From: NIOZ-UU13 sp964444135
GTDB taxonomy: Bacteria; Planctomycetota; Phycisphaerae; Sedimentisphaerales; Anaerobacaceae
Reading direction: 5' to 3'
Length of the DNA: 64,000 nt
NCBI GenBank assembly: GCA_964444135.1
Contig: CAYUFX010000009.1
Span: forward strand, 1 to 64,000
Positions 16,813 through 25,033 of this stretch are shown here, one piece after another. The notes under the pieces are model-generated. The model did no database searches and was not told where the DNA came from. It saw only the letters and a list, made by a program, of their open reading frames with translations. The position numbers were made by a program, and so were the translations under genes. Numbering within the stretch: position 1 is the first letter of the stretch; each line of letters starts with the position of its first letter.

Positions 16813-16950
16813 ATGGAAGATAAAATACAAATTCAGGAAGAGCTTGATGATTATGAATGCTTAAAAGCTCTTCGTGAAGCAAAATCAAAGGAGGCTGATG
16901 CAGATACTACTTCATTTGACCAGGTAAAAAAAGAACTGAACCTTGAATAA
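16813..16950 (+). CDS. 45-aa antitoxin-like protein
   Basis: ATG at 16813 to TAA at 16950. The acidic product begins MEDKIQIQEELDDYECLKAL and ends TSFDQVKKELNLE. The shape (acidic helix, then a PTISxxxVKKxLGL-like tail) resembles the C-terminal half of Phd/YefM-type antitoxins, with no DNA-binding N-terminus. A TATAAT box at 16800-16805 sits only seven bases before the ATG, so the mRNA may be leaderless; no Shine-Dalgarno is visible. No toxin follows directly, so it may be an orphan or truncated antitoxin. Confidence 0.5.
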   Translation: MEDKIQIQEELDDYECLKALREAKSKEADADTTSFDQVKKELNLE

Positions 16951-16972
16951 ACGCAGGTTATACACGGCACGG

Positions 16973-17001
16973 TTGATATTTTGCCGATCGTTGAGTATAA
17001 T
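16973..17001 (+). promoter_or_regulatory. Sigma-70-type promoter of the toxin-antitoxin operon
   Basis: TTGATA at 16973-16978 and TATAAT at 16996-17001 separated by exactly 17 bases, with the antitoxin ATG 30 bases downstream and AGGAG at 17019-17023. Autorepression by the antitoxin would be usual; no obvious dyad operator overlaps the boxes. Confidence 0.7.
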
Positions 17002-17031
17002 ACAACAATCGTGCGGGCAGGAGATTAAACA

Positions 17032-17250
17032 ATGACCAAGTTACTTGCTCAAGCCTTCGAGAAGGCGTCCCAACTCCCTGAGAATCTTCAGGACGATCTC
17101 GCCAGAGCGTTGATTGACGAGCTGACTTGGGAGGCTCGCTGGGACCAGGCGCTTGCCGAGTCTTCTGACCAGCTCGACAGGATGGCCGAGAAGGCACTGG
17201 AGGACTACCGGGCTGGTCGGACTAAGGAAATGGGATTTGACGAGCTTTGA
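17032..17250 (+). CDS. Antitoxin of a RelE/HigB-like toxin-antitoxin pair
   Basis: 72 aa, acidic and helical, opening MTKLLAQAFEKASQLPENLQ and ending EMGFDEL; the sequence resembles short antitoxins without a recognisable DNA-binding domain at the start. The C-terminal EKALEDYRAGRTKEMGFDEL part is the type that wraps the toxin. ATG with AGGAG eight bases upstream and a good promoter. It overlaps the toxin start by four bases (TTGA), which couples translation and keeps antitoxin made first. Confidence 0.8.
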   Translation: MTKLLAQAFEKASQLPENLQDDLARALIDELTWEARWDQALAESSDQLDRMAEKALEDYRAGRTKEMGFDEL

Positions 17251-17516
17251 AATCTCATCTTACAGCCAAATTCATAGACTGTTTTCAGCGGCTTCCCGAC
17301 CACACAAAACGAAGCGCCCGCAGAAGCTATCAACTCTGGCAAAAGAATCCGAAGCACCCAAGTCTTCAGTTAAAAAGGGTCGGGAAGAAACGACAGGTGT
17401 ATTCCGTGAGGGTCGGCATCGGCTGGCGAGCGCTTGGCGTTAAATATCGGGACGTGATGGTCTGGTTTTGGATTGGCTCCCACGCCGAGTACGACAGCTT
17501 TCTCAAAAAGTTGTGA
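17247..17516 (+). CDS. RelE/HigB-like mRNA interferase toxin
   Basis: 89 aa, strongly basic, TTG start overlapping the antitoxin stop. The fold pattern of RelE/ParE toxins is visible: two N-terminal helices (KFIDCFQRLPDHTKRSARRS), a loop with HPSLQLKRVG, then strands ending VYSVRVGIGWRALGVKYRDV and WFWIGSHAEYDSFL. The SVRVGIGWRALG segment with conserved Arg and the C-terminal HAEYD are typical of ribosome-dependent mRNA-cleaving members. Activity is inferred from family. Confidence 0.85.
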   Translation: MKSHLTAKFIDCFQRLPDHTKRSARRSYQLWQKNPKHPSLQLKRVGKKRQVYSVRVGIGWRALGVKYRDVMVWFWIGSHAEYDSFLKKL

Positions 17517-17608
17517 GCCCTTAATCTATTGCTTAGGTAGTGTGTGTACTGCACACCAAAATTATTTGAATGCGGTATCAAAACGCAATACGAAGCTGTC
17601 CGAATTGC

Positions 17609-17690
17609 CCTTGCTTCGCACAAGGCTACGCGTAGGACAAAACGGCTGCACTCGAACGCCACATATGCGGCACCGCTGAGCACGATGTTA
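17609..17690 (+). repeat. 82-bp repeat downstream of the toxin-antitoxin cassette
   Basis: Second copy of 16684-16765 in the same orientation. It ends GCACCGCTGAGCACGATGTT followed by ATGC, reminiscent of the 3' half of an integron attC site, but the complementary 5' half is not clear. Confidence 0.65.
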
Positions 17691-17734
17691 TGCGGAAACA
17701 ATATATACAATACTCAGAATAAATAGATAGAAAA

Positions 17735-18253
17735 ATGCCAAAATTTTATACAGTTGATCGAAAAGAAACTCTCCAACAAGGTATTGAAATTACGCTTCAG
17801 AAATATAATGACATTAAACCAGATTATTTACAAAAACATGTTGATATGATGTTTCCTGATGGTGTAACACTCCATGGTGAACAGTATTTCTTAAGGAATA
17901 CGACAAAAGGTATTATTATTAGTCCCGCTATCGAATTACTTTTGGAATATGTCCGTAGAGCTTTTTTCTCATCTCGTCCTTCTCGGTTTCAGTCTCTTTT
18001 CGGATTTGAGTCCATAGATTATGCTCAGAAATTTCGATCCCAATATGGAAATCCAGATGCTCCTATATGGAAAGTCGAAGTTGAATTATACTTTCGTGCG
18101 GATATGTCTTTGTTGACTCTGGCGAATTCTTTGCTTTTTACTTCGTATTTTGCTTATCAATATTGGAGCGGCGATTCATCCCTCTCAAATAAACCTTTTT
18201 GGGAGATTTTATTGGTTCCGCCAGTTAAAGTATTGAGAAAAATTGACCGGTGA
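17735..18253 (+). CDS. DUF2441-like protein, AT-rich orphan
   Basis: 172 aa. The opening FYTVDRKETLQQGIEITLQK, then MFPDGVTLHGEQYF and RRAFFSSRPSRFQSLFGFES resemble the DUF2441 group, proteins often carried by integron cassettes and distantly like ADP-ribosyltransferases; the match is from memory and moderate. There is no Shine-Dalgarno (AATAGATAGAAAA precedes ATG). The gene is clearly more AT-rich than its neighbours and lies directly after the 82-bp repeat, both pointing to recent acquisition. Confidence 0.6.
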   Translation: MPKFYTVDRKETLQQGIEITLQKYNDIKPDYLQKHVDMMFPDGVTLHGEQYFLRNTTKGIIISPAIELLLEYVRRAFFSSRPSRFQSLFGFESIDYAQKFRSQYGNPDAPIWKVEVELYFRADMSLLTLANSLLFTSYFAYQYWSGDSSLSNKPFWEILLVPPVKVLRKIDR

Positions 18254-18356
18254 ATCACTGAACAATTTCAGTCAGCCACGTTTTAATGGATGGGGACGTT
18301 GGGCAGAAAACGGTGAGCGTTCTTAATAACGATGACCAATCAAGGAGAATTTGAAT

Positions 18357-18770
18357 ATGGCAAAAATACCACGACAATGGATTTACTCGCCCAGGCCTGC
18401 TTCAAGCGTGCCGGATGCGGTGAAGCAGAAAGTTACAGCCAAGGCGGACGAAATCGTACAGACGGTGTTTAAGCCACAATACATAAAGCCGCCAGCCAAG
18501 AATGCAAGATTTAACTACATTGTTGATATCTACACGAAGTGGCATAAGAACTGCCTGCTCTTCCGCGCCAAGTACGCCTGTCCGGGTCCCAATGCACTAT
18601 CGCCGTTTTTCGAAGATAGCTTTACGCGGCTTGCATACATGGCGAACGGGCGTTTCAATCTGGCGTACATGCGACACACCGGCAAGTGGTGCGAAGTGTT
18701 CACCGACCTGTCGATAGAAGAAGCATTTGACGAGATTCGGAATCAGCCGTTTTTCCATCCTCCGGGCTGA
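18357..18770 (+). CDS. Conserved hypothetical protein
   Basis: 137 aa from ATG 18357, preferred over a TTG six bases earlier because AAGGAG lies nine bases upstream. The sequence MAKIPRQWIYSPRPASSVPD, ARFNYIVDIYTKWHKNCLLF and the closing FTDLSIEEAFDEIRN match a small conserved bacterial family that I recognise only as hypothetical. There are no membrane segments or signal; the central part is aromatic-rich and beta-type. It ends 45 bases before the FAD oxidoreductase gene on the same strand. Confidence 0.75.
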   Translation: MAKIPRQWIYSPRPASSVPDAVKQKVTAKADEIVQTVFKPQYIKPPAKNARFNYIVDIYTKWHKNCLLFRAKYACPGPNALSPFFEDSFTRLAYMANGRFNLAYMRHTGKWCEVFTDLSIEEAFDEIRNQPFFHPPG

Positions 18771-18815
18771 GCAGATTGTAGCCACTCTGGGACTGCACTA
18801 TATAAGGAGACAGAA

Positions 18816-20282
18816 ATGAATCGTCGAGAGTTTTCGAAAAACGTTCTAATGCTTGGAATTGGCGCTCAAGCTGGCTTTGCGCAAGGCAATCCGGCAGGGA
18901 CACGGTATCAACCTACGGATTATTACGAGGAGCCGGTGAAAAAATTGCCTATCAGAAAGTTCGATGTCGTCGTAGCAGGCGGCGGCACGGCAGGGGTCGT
19001 GGCGGCGACAGCCGCAGCACGTCAGGGCGCCAAGACGGCATTGATAGAGGTAAAAGGTTATCCGGGCGGGACCGCCACCGAAGGCGGCACCGCGCTTCAC
19101 AGCTTCTATAACCTGTGGAAGGCCTTTCCCGGCGTTAAAAAGCGTCAGGTTGTGCGAGGGATTCCACAGGAGATTATCGACCGCCTTCTGAAAGTCGGGG
19201 GCACATCGGGCCACGCCGAGATGTCCAAAGGGTACAACTACGATTCGGTATGCACGGCTATTGACACGGAAATGTATAAACTCGTTACATTCGAGATGCT
19301 CGTCGAGTCGGGCGTTTTCGTCTGCGTCAATACGCTGTTAGTCGGCGCGATTATGGACGGTTCCCACATCCGGGGCGTAATCGCCGAGAGCCGCTCCGGC
19401 AGGGAGGCGTTCTACGCGAAATCGTTCGTGGACTGCACGGCATACGGCGACCTGGCCGCTTACGCTGGCGCCGACTACACCGAGCCGAATGATTACCCGG
19501 TGGTCAACAGTATCGGCGTCGCCAACGTCAGCATTGACAAGTACTACGACTTTATGAAATCGCACGATGCAGTGACGCAGCTTGCCGAAGGCATTCGCAG
19601 CGGCAAGGACGGGCAAATCGTGCGATTGGACGGCAGGAGGGTAAATCTCCCCTCCGGGTTCAGCGAGGGAGCATACAAGATTGGAATGTCAATGGTTACG
19701 ACAACTGTTCACGACAATTACTTTATGTTCATCAAGCTGAATTTCAAGATGCCGGTCAGTCCGACAAACAGAGATGAGGTCGCCAAGGCAGAACTTGAGC
19801 TGAGACGCCGGCAGGCAAAGGCCATCGAACTGTTCAGAGAATATGTCCCCGGCTGCGAAAAGGCATTCATTACCAGAACGAGCCCAAAACTCTGCATCAG
19901 GCGGGGCAGACTTATAACCTGCGATTATGACATCACGCTTTCAGACGTGCTTGAAGCCAGACATTTTGACGATGAGGTGATGGTTTACGGTTTTCACGAT
20001 AGTGCGCCCCGCTTGCAGGTAAAAAACGGCGGCACATACGGAATCCCCTATAGAGCGCTGCGTGTGGCTGGAATCGAAAATCTCCTCGCGGCCGGTATGA
20101 TGATAACCTCCGACCATGACGCCCATATGTCCACGAGAAATACTGTAAGCTGTATGGGACAGGGACAGGCGACGGGTACTGCGGCGGCCCTTTGCGCAGC
20201 TAAAAATTGCGGAACGCGCGAGCTGCGATATGGCGAACTGAGAAAGGCCCTTGTAAAAAGCGGGGTCTATTTTGAAAGTTAA
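18816..20282 (+). CDS. Exported FAD-dependent oxidoreductase
   Basis: 488 aa of the FAD_oxidored (PF12831) family. The N-terminus MNRREFSKNVLMLGIGAQAG has a twin-arginine motif and hydrophobic stretch, so Tat export of the folded flavoprotein is likely. The FAD-binding motif is DVVVAGGGTAGVVAATAAAR at about residues 50-69, followed by GYPGGTATEGG, a typical second glycine stretch of this family; the C-terminus has GIPYRALRVAGIENLLAAGM. AAGGAG seven bases before ATG. Family members are common in planctomycetes and often sit with sugar degradation genes, but the neighbours here give no substrate. Confidence 0.9.
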   Translation: MNRREFSKNVLMLGIGAQAGFAQGNPAGTRYQPTDYYEEPVKKLPIRKFDVVVAGGGTAGVVAATAAARQGAKTALIEVKGYPGGTATEGGTALHSFYNLWKAFPGVKKRQVVRGIPQEIIDRLLKVGGTSGHAEMSKGYNYDSVCTAIDTEMYKLVTFEMLVESGVFVCVNTLLVGAIMDGSHIRGVIAESRSGREAFYAKSFVDCTAYGDLAAYAGADYTEPNDYPVVNSIGVANVSIDKYYDFMKSHDAVTQLAEGIRSGKDGQIVRLDGRRVNLPSGFSEGAYKIGMSMVTTTVHDNYFMFIKLNFKMPVSPTNRDEVAKAELELRRRQAKAIELFREYVPGCEKAFITRTSPKLCIRRGRLITCDYDITLSDVLEARHFDDEVMVYGFHDSAPRLQVKNGGTYGIPYRALRVAGIENLLAAGMMITSDHDAHMSTRNTVSCMGQGQATGTAAALCAAKNCGTRELRYGELRKALVKSGVYFES

Positions 20283-20614
20283 AGCTCAGTCGCGCAAAAT
20301 CATCGGCTTGAGAAAAGCCGGGGCTTTGTGTGTAAATTGATTCAATTTATCGAGGCGGCTAACAAATCTCTGAAGCGGACAGCCAATCGCCGCCGCCAAG
20401 CTTAATCGTTACTCCCTTTGCCAAAAATAGAGTACACACTTCCCTTGTGAAGCAGGATTCCAGCAGCCAGTTTAGCCAAATATGTCTCTGACTTTCTTTG
20501 CATTCTCAGCAGTCTCGTAGGATTTACAACTTGCTGACCAGACGCAGATGTGTTACATTCCAGAATCAACATCATTTGGCCTCTTTTACAAAAAAATATA
20601 ATCAGGATTTAAAC
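20283..20614. other. Intergenic stretch with hairpin and attC-like sequence
   Basis: About 330 bases without a gene. AAAGCC-GG-GGCTTT at 20313-20326 is a small hairpin that could end the oxidoreductase transcript. At about 20356-20405 GGCTAACAAATCTCTGAAGC then GGACAGCCAATCGCCGCCGC resembles the 5' half of an integron attC site, without a convincing 3' half. Confidence 0.4.
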
Positions 20615-21259
20615 ATGAAAAAGATATTACTCATCGTTGTTTGCTTAGTAGCGATAGTAGTCATATTTATATTGAGAGAAATAAAAAGAATAGAAAGCTT
20701 TGATGCAGAAAAACAACCATGGATTGAAGTTTCTGTCCCACTGCCCGAGAGATATGGCGATCTGAAGTTCCTTCGCCGACGTTTACATCCTCTCATGGCC
20801 GAATACAGCCGAAAAGTACTGCTTGTGAGCCAGGTTGGCGAACAGGTTGACTGCATGTTGCCTGTCAACGTTGGGGGGCGAACTTTAATAAACCTCTACT
20901 GGATTGACCAGATGAATGACTTTGATCCCTTATTACTTATGAGAGATCGCTGGGGAGAGTATCTCGTTGACTTTGCTAAGAGAGAAACACTTAGATTAGT
21001 CAGAGTTAAGGACGAACGTATCTTTGCAGGGCGCATAGATAACGAAAGCAATGGAGTTGGCTGGGAGACGGGAACTTTAAAGGATGGTACGCAGAAACTA
21101 TATGTACACGTTGGGCATAATGCTGCAAAAGAAATCACCGGATACCAGATATATGAACGTCTTCAATATCTCGGACGTCTTGACGGTAGGTCTTCACCTC
21201 TCCGGTTTGTCTCAGCATCTGAAGCCCCAGAAGAAAAAATCAAGATGATCTTAAGATAA
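20615..21259 (+). CDS. Membrane-anchored hypothetical protein
   Basis: 214 aa from ATG 20615, chosen because CAGGA lies seven bases upstream and an N-terminal anchor follows at once (MKKILLIVVCLVAIVVIFIL); the open frame upstream to 20498 is rich in rare-looking residues. The rest is soluble, with a basic central region (YGDLKFLRRRLHPLMAEYSR), a beta-rich part (LINLYWIDQMNDFDPLLLMR) and no recognised motif. Likely an inner-membrane protein facing the periplasm. It has no family assignment and no operon partner. Confidence 0.55.
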   Translation: MKKILLIVVCLVAIVVIFILREIKRIESFDAEKQPWIEVSVPLPERYGDLKFLRRRLHPLMAEYSRKVLLVSQVGEQVDCMLPVNVGGRTLINLYWIDQMNDFDPLLLMRDRWGEYLVDFAKRETLRLVRVKDERIFAGRIDNESNGVGWETGTLKDGTQKLYVHVGHNAAKEITGYQIYERLQYLGRLDGRSSPLRFVSASEAPEEKIKMILR

Positions 21260-21414
21260 GCGTACCTTCGGCTTTCATCAGTCTCATATGATTTACAACT
21301 TGCGGCTGGTTCATAGGTCTATTTTATTATAGAACCACCCTACTCTGGTTTCGTATAAATAACCGTATAAATATATTTAAGCCAGTAACTGATAAAAAAC
21401 AGGGGGTTTATAAG

Positions 21415-22029
21415 ATGGCAAAGATACAGATAGTTTTCTACAGCATGTACGGACACGTGTATAGATTAGCTGAAGCTGTAGCCGAAGGGGCGCGTGAGGT
21501 TCCCGGAACGGAAGTTACCCTATATCAGGTTCCTGAGCTGGTTCCCGATGAAGCGCTGGAAAAAATGGGTGCCAAGGCCGCTCGCGAGGCTTTCGCAGAT
21601 ATTCCAATCGCAAAGCCAGAGACTTTGGCCGAGGCCGATGCGATTATATTCGGGACGCCGACGCGGTTCGGCAATATGTGTGCTCAAATGCGCAGCTTCC
21701 TCGACCAGACCGGCCAATTGTGGTTCAAAGGTGCCCTAGTCGGGAAAGTCGGCAGCGTTTTCGCCAGTACAGGGACTCAACACGGAGGGCAGGAGACAAC
21801 CATTACGAGCTTTCATTCGACGCTGCTCCATCACGGGATGATTGTTGTCGGCGTGCCTTATGCCGAGCAGAGATTGCTTAATATGGAGGAAATAACAGGC
21901 GGAACACCTTACGGAGCAACGACTCTTGCCGGTGCCGATGGGTCTCGTCAGCCGAGCGAGAACGAGTTAGCAATTGCGAGGTTCCAGGGTAAACACGTGG
22001 CTGAGATTACCCAGAAGCTCTGCGGTTGA
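21415..22029 (+). CDS. wrbA: NAD(P)H:quinone oxidoreductase, type IV
   Basis: FMN-dependent two-electron quinone reductase of the WrbA family, protecting against quinone stress in the cytoplasm. 204 aa, close to the usual 198. The flavodoxin phosphate loop reads VFYSMYGHVYRLAEAVAEGA, the second FMN loop IIFGTPTRFGNM, and the third ASTGTQHGGQETT; the C-terminal GATTLAGADGSRQPSENEL is the hallmark of the family. Its end is 19 bases from the converging ptsI stop, with no visible terminator between. Confidence 0.97.
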   Translation: MAKIQIVFYSMYGHVYRLAEAVAEGAREVPGTEVTLYQVPELVPDEALEKMGAKAAREAFADIPIAKPETLAEADAIIFGTPTRFGNMCAQMRSFLDQTGQLWFKGALVGKVGSVFASTGTQHGGQETTITSFHSTLLHHGMIVVGVPYAEQRLLNMEEITGGTPYGATTLAGADGSRQPSENELAIARFQGKHVAEITQKLCG

Positions 22030-22048
22030 TGAGTCATATACGTAATAA

Positions 22049-23788
22049 TCAAAATGCTTCGGGCAGAATCTTTCTTGCGGCATCCCGAAGGTAGTTTGAA
22101 ATCTGCCTTTCGGAGTTCATCCCAAGTACCTTTCTGGCCACGTTATTGCAGTCCTCCACGGTTACCGAGCGGATAATCTGCTTTATCTCAGGTATCATCG
22201 GCGCAGTAAGCGAAAGCGTTCTAATGCCCATCCCCAACAGCAACATAACATACTCCGGCTCAGAAGCCATCTCCCCGCAAACGCTAATGTCTATCTGTGC
22301 CTTGTGCGCATCCTGAATAACCGTCCTGATAAGCCGAAGCACCGCAGGGTCCGCCGACGAATACAGCGTAGAGACTAATTCATTGCCCCTGTCAACGGCT
22401 AACGTATATTGAGTAAGGTCGTTTGTTCCGATACTGAAAAAATCTACGTCTCTGGCGAGCGAATAAGCAGTCAATGCCGACGATGGCGTCTCAATCATAA
22501 TGCCTATCTGAATGTCCCTGTTGAATGCTATGGACTCTTCGTCGAGGTCATCCATAACATCCCGCAAAATCATCTTTGCCTGCATCACCTCCTGCAGATT
22601 TGTAATCAGCGGAAACATAATCCTGACATCACCGAGGACCGAGGCCCGCATAATCGCACGCAACTGCGTCTTGAACATCATAAGGTTCTGCAGGCAAAAT
22701 CTAATGGACCTGAGCCCCAAAAACGGGTTCGGCTCAGGTGCAAAACGCTTCCTTTGAGTATATTTATCCGCCCCAAGGTCCAAAGTCCTTATTATCATAG
22801 GTCTGTCCTGAAGAACACTGACAGTCTCTGCATAGGCCTGATAATGCTCTTCTTCTGTCGGCTCGGTTTGCCTGTTAAGATACAAATATTCGGTACGGTA
22901 CAATCCTATACCCTCGCCCCCTTTTTGCAGGACCACCTCGGCCTCATCGTGAAATTCGATATTGCCCAACAATGTGACTTTCACACCATCGCGAGTTACC
23001 GCCGGCTTTTCTCTTATCGCATCGAGCTTATGCTCAAGCTCTGCAAACTCCTTCGAGTATTCCCGGTACTGTTGGATTGTCTGGTCGTCCGGATTAACAA
23101 TGACGATGCCGCGATTGCCGTCGACAATGACGGTATCCGTGCCGCTGACGGATTCGGTAAGGTCTTCGAGTGCCACTACCGCAGGAATACCTAAAGAGCG
23201 TGCAACAATAGCAGCATGGCTGGTTCGGCCACCGGCATCGCTGGCAATACCTTTGACAAACTTCCTGTCGAACCCGGCGGTTTGAATAGGGCTCAATTCC
23301 CGGGCAATAATCGTAACCTCTTCGGTCAGATGCTCGACATCCTCGCGTTTCCTGTCAAGAAGCTGTATGAGCAAACGCCTTTCAATATCGTAAATGTCCG
23401 CCGCCCGCTCACTGATATAGGCATCTTTTGCCTTGCTGAAATGTGATGCAATTTCCCGAAGTATAGTTGATACGGCGTATTCCGCCGTTACCGATTCGAA
23501 GTGAACCAAATCGGTTATCCTCTTTCGCAGGCTTCTGTCGTGCAAAAAACGCATATGCACAGCAAAAATATCTTTTATCTTACTGCCCTCGGTTTTGCCG
23601 TGTGCCGCCTCAAGTTTGGTTAATTCGACGATAGCACCTCTGAAGGCATTTCTCACACGTTGAATCTCAGTCGTCCGTTCTGAAGCTTTTATTTCGCGGC
23701 GGGGAATGCGATATTCCTCGGAATCAATAATCAGCGCCTTGGCAATAGAAATGCCCGGCGAAACAGCTACGCCCTTTTTTATTTCCAT
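22049..23788 (-). CDS. ptsI: PTS enzyme I (PEP-protein phosphotransferase)
   Basis: Takes phosphate from PEP and passes it to HPr. 579 aa from ATG 23788 (a TTG two codons earlier is open; neither has a clear Shine-Dalgarno). The phospho-histidine loop GGRTSHAAIVARSLGIPAVV lies at about residues 190-209; the PEP-binding TIM barrel carries GIGLYRTEYLYLNR, FLGLRSIRFCL, MFPLIT and the signature DFFSIGTNDLTQYTLAVDRG, and Cys of ISVCGEMAS near residue 500 is the catalytic acid. It follows HPr after 44 bases in a minus-strand PTS row. No sugar-specific EIIB/EIIC is present, so the system appears regulatory. Confidence 0.96.
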   Translation of the reverse strand: MEIKKGVAVSPGISIAKALIIDSEEYRIPRREIKASERTTEIQRVRNAFRGAIVELTKLEAAHGKTEGSKIKDIFAVHMRFLHDRSLRKRITDLVHFESVTAEYAVSTILREIASHFSKAKDAYISERAADIYDIERRLLIQLLDRKREDVEHLTEEVTIIARELSPIQTAGFDRKFVKGIASDAGGRTSHAAIVARSLGIPAVVALEDLTESVSGTDTVIVDGNRGIVIVNPDDQTIQQYREYSKEFAELEHKLDAIREKPAVTRDGVKVTLLGNIEFHDEAEVVLQKGGEGIGLYRTEYLYLNRQTEPTEEEHYQAYAETVSVLQDRPMIIRTLDLGADKYTQRKRFAPEPNPFLGLRSIRFCLQNLMMFKTQLRAIMRASVLGDVRIMFPLITNLQEVMQAKMILRDVMDDLDEESIAFNRDIQIGIMIETPSSALTAYSLARDVDFFSIGTNDLTQYTLAVDRGNELVSTLYSSADPAVLRLIRTVIQDAHKAQIDISVCGEMASEPEYVMLLLGMGIRTLSLTAPMIPEIKQIIRSVTVEDCNNVARKVLGMNSERQISNYLRDAARKILPEAF

Positions 23789-23832
23789 ATTCAATAACCA
23801 AAATCAATATCGCAGAACCGCCTGCGGCTGAA

Positions 23833-24147
23833 TCAATTTCGCGGAGGCGGCTCACCAAACAATTTCTCTTCCACGAGCTCACGCAAAGCACTGATAACTT
23901 TCTGGGCATCGGAACCTTCAGCCTTGATTTTTAGTTTGGTCCCACAAGTCGCAGCGAGCATACTCATCTGCATGATACTCTTGCCGTCCACCTCAGTTTC
24001 GTTATTGCTGACGGTAATATCACTTTTAAACTGGTTTGCAATATCAACAAACTGCATCGCGGGGCGCATATGAAGGCCATCCGCGTTTTTTATCTCAACT
24101 TCCGTTTCACAAACCACTTTTTCCAATGAATCCTGCTCTGCCTGCAT
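23833..24147 (-). CDS. ptsH: PTS phosphocarrier protein HPr
   Basis: Receives phosphate at the histidine in NADGLHMRPA (the more common form is GLHARPA) and passes it to EIIA. 104 aa, longer than the usual 85-90 by a leader of about 14 residues (MQAEQDSLEKVVCE) and a short tail. The regulatory serine region is present as GKSIMQMSMLAATCGTKLKI, so phosphorylation by an HPr kinase is possible, although no hprK is in the window. A MITE-like element separates it from the upstream ptsN; it is followed closely by ptsI. Confidence 0.94.
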   Translation of the reverse strand: MQAEQDSLEKVVCETEVEIKNADGLHMRPAMQFVDIANQFKSDITVSNNETEVDGKSIMQMSMLAATCGTKLKIKAEGSDAQKVISALRELVEEKLFGEPPPRN

Positions 24148-24184
24148 CTTCAGGTCCCTTCGCCTTACGTTTGTAGATATACCT

Positions 24185-24359
24185 GAAGTTCTGCAAAATT
24201 GAGGTTAGGCACATATTATTTAAGAAAATCAGGTTTTTAGATTTTCTTAAATAATTAGCCAACTTCTTATTAGACAATAATTTACTGTTTGAAAAGAAAA
24301 AATCAAAAAACAATTTTTTCTTTTCAAAGTATGCCTAACCTCGATTTTGCAAAAGTCTT
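24185..24359. mobile_element. 175-bp MITE-like palindromic element, full copy
   Basis: Outer inverted repeats GCAAAATTGAGGTTAGGCA (24192-24210) and TGCCTAACCTCGATTTTGC (about 24332-24350) enclose two perfect hairpins: TTTAAGAAAATC...GATTTTCTTAAA and TTTGAAAAGAAAAAA...TTTTTTCTTTTCAAA. The ends extend as GAAGTTCT and AAGTCTT. A shorter copy made of both ends lies at 34811-34882. It has no coding capacity. It may also stop transcription between ptsN and ptsH. Confidence 0.85.
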
Positions 24360-24375
24360 GATCTATATCACTACA

Positions 24376-24849
24376 CTACAAAGACGAATTTTCATCGGCC
24401 TCTCTGAGAAGGTCTTCAACATGCTCGGCGCTTCGGCACTGCCTTAGAAACTTACGGAACTTCTCATGCTGCAAATGCCTGAAAATATTCTCCATCGCCT
24501 GTAAATGTTTGTCCGGCTCATCCACAGGACTGATTAAAAGTATTACCGAATAAACCGGCTGCTTGTCGAGAGCGGAAAAATCAATACCGGTACTGCTCAG
24601 TCCTATCGCGGCAATCACATCTTTAACTAATTTGTACTTCACATGAGGCACGGCAACGCCTTTACCCATCCCCGTGCTCGCTTCCTTCTCTCTTTTTATC
24701 ACCGCCCTGGCAATCTCTTTGCACATGCCCTTTCCGAGTTTTCCGGCTTTATCAAGCGACGACACTATCTCTTCTATTGCACCGTCACGGTCGCTCATCT
24801 GCAGTTCCGGAACCGTTGCCTCAAAACAGACAAAATCTGCAAATTTCAT
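24376..24849 (-). CDS. ptsN: PTS EIIA, fructose/nitrogen type (PtsN-like)
   Basis: 157-aa single-domain EIIA of the mannitol/fructose/nitrogen class. The phospho-histidine is in GKGVAVPHVKYKLV at about residue 73, preceded by KREKEASTGM, the conserved (E/R)ExxxSTG(I/M)G block. With HPr and EI and without EIIB/EIIC it most likely acts as a regulatory phospho-relay end point like PtsN. Neighbourhood (hpf upstream) parallels the rpoN-hpf-ptsN clusters of proteobacteria. Confidence 0.92.
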   Translation of the reverse strand: MKFADFVCFEATVPELQMSDRDGAIEEIVSSLDKAGKLGKGMCKEIARAVIKREKEASTGMGKGVAVPHVKYKLVKDVIAAIGLSSTGIDFSALDKQPVYSVILLISPVDEPDKHLQAMENIFRHLQHEKFRKFLRQCRSAEHVEDLLREADENSSL

Positions 24850-24949
24850 CTTATCTGCCCAAAATCATACACAACGGCCTAACAGGCCAAATCAAAAACA
24901 CATATCACAAAACCAACCTACTGCTCTGTCACAGATCAATTGATTGGTT

Positions 24950-25015
24950 GTCATTGCTGTCCCGCATCAATGTACGGGAAGCAAAGCTGAATGGGTGCGG
25001 AATGACAACCACTCA
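24950..25015. repeat. GGTTGTCATT...AATGACAACC palindromic repeat
   Basis: GGTTGTCATTGCTGTCCCGC pairs with GGTGCGGAATGACAACC around a loop. This is a degenerate member of the TCATTCCCGC...GCGGGAATGA family seen at 300-379, 3771-3840 and 31803-31926. It fills most of the hpf-ptsN gap. Confidence 0.65.
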
Positions 25016-25033
25016 ACCACACATGACAAACCG

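Noticed and set aside
22409..23194. 261-codon plus-strand frame across ptsI
   Set aside because: It is the shadow of the enzyme I gene; His/Arg/Leu-rich composition and no ribosome site.
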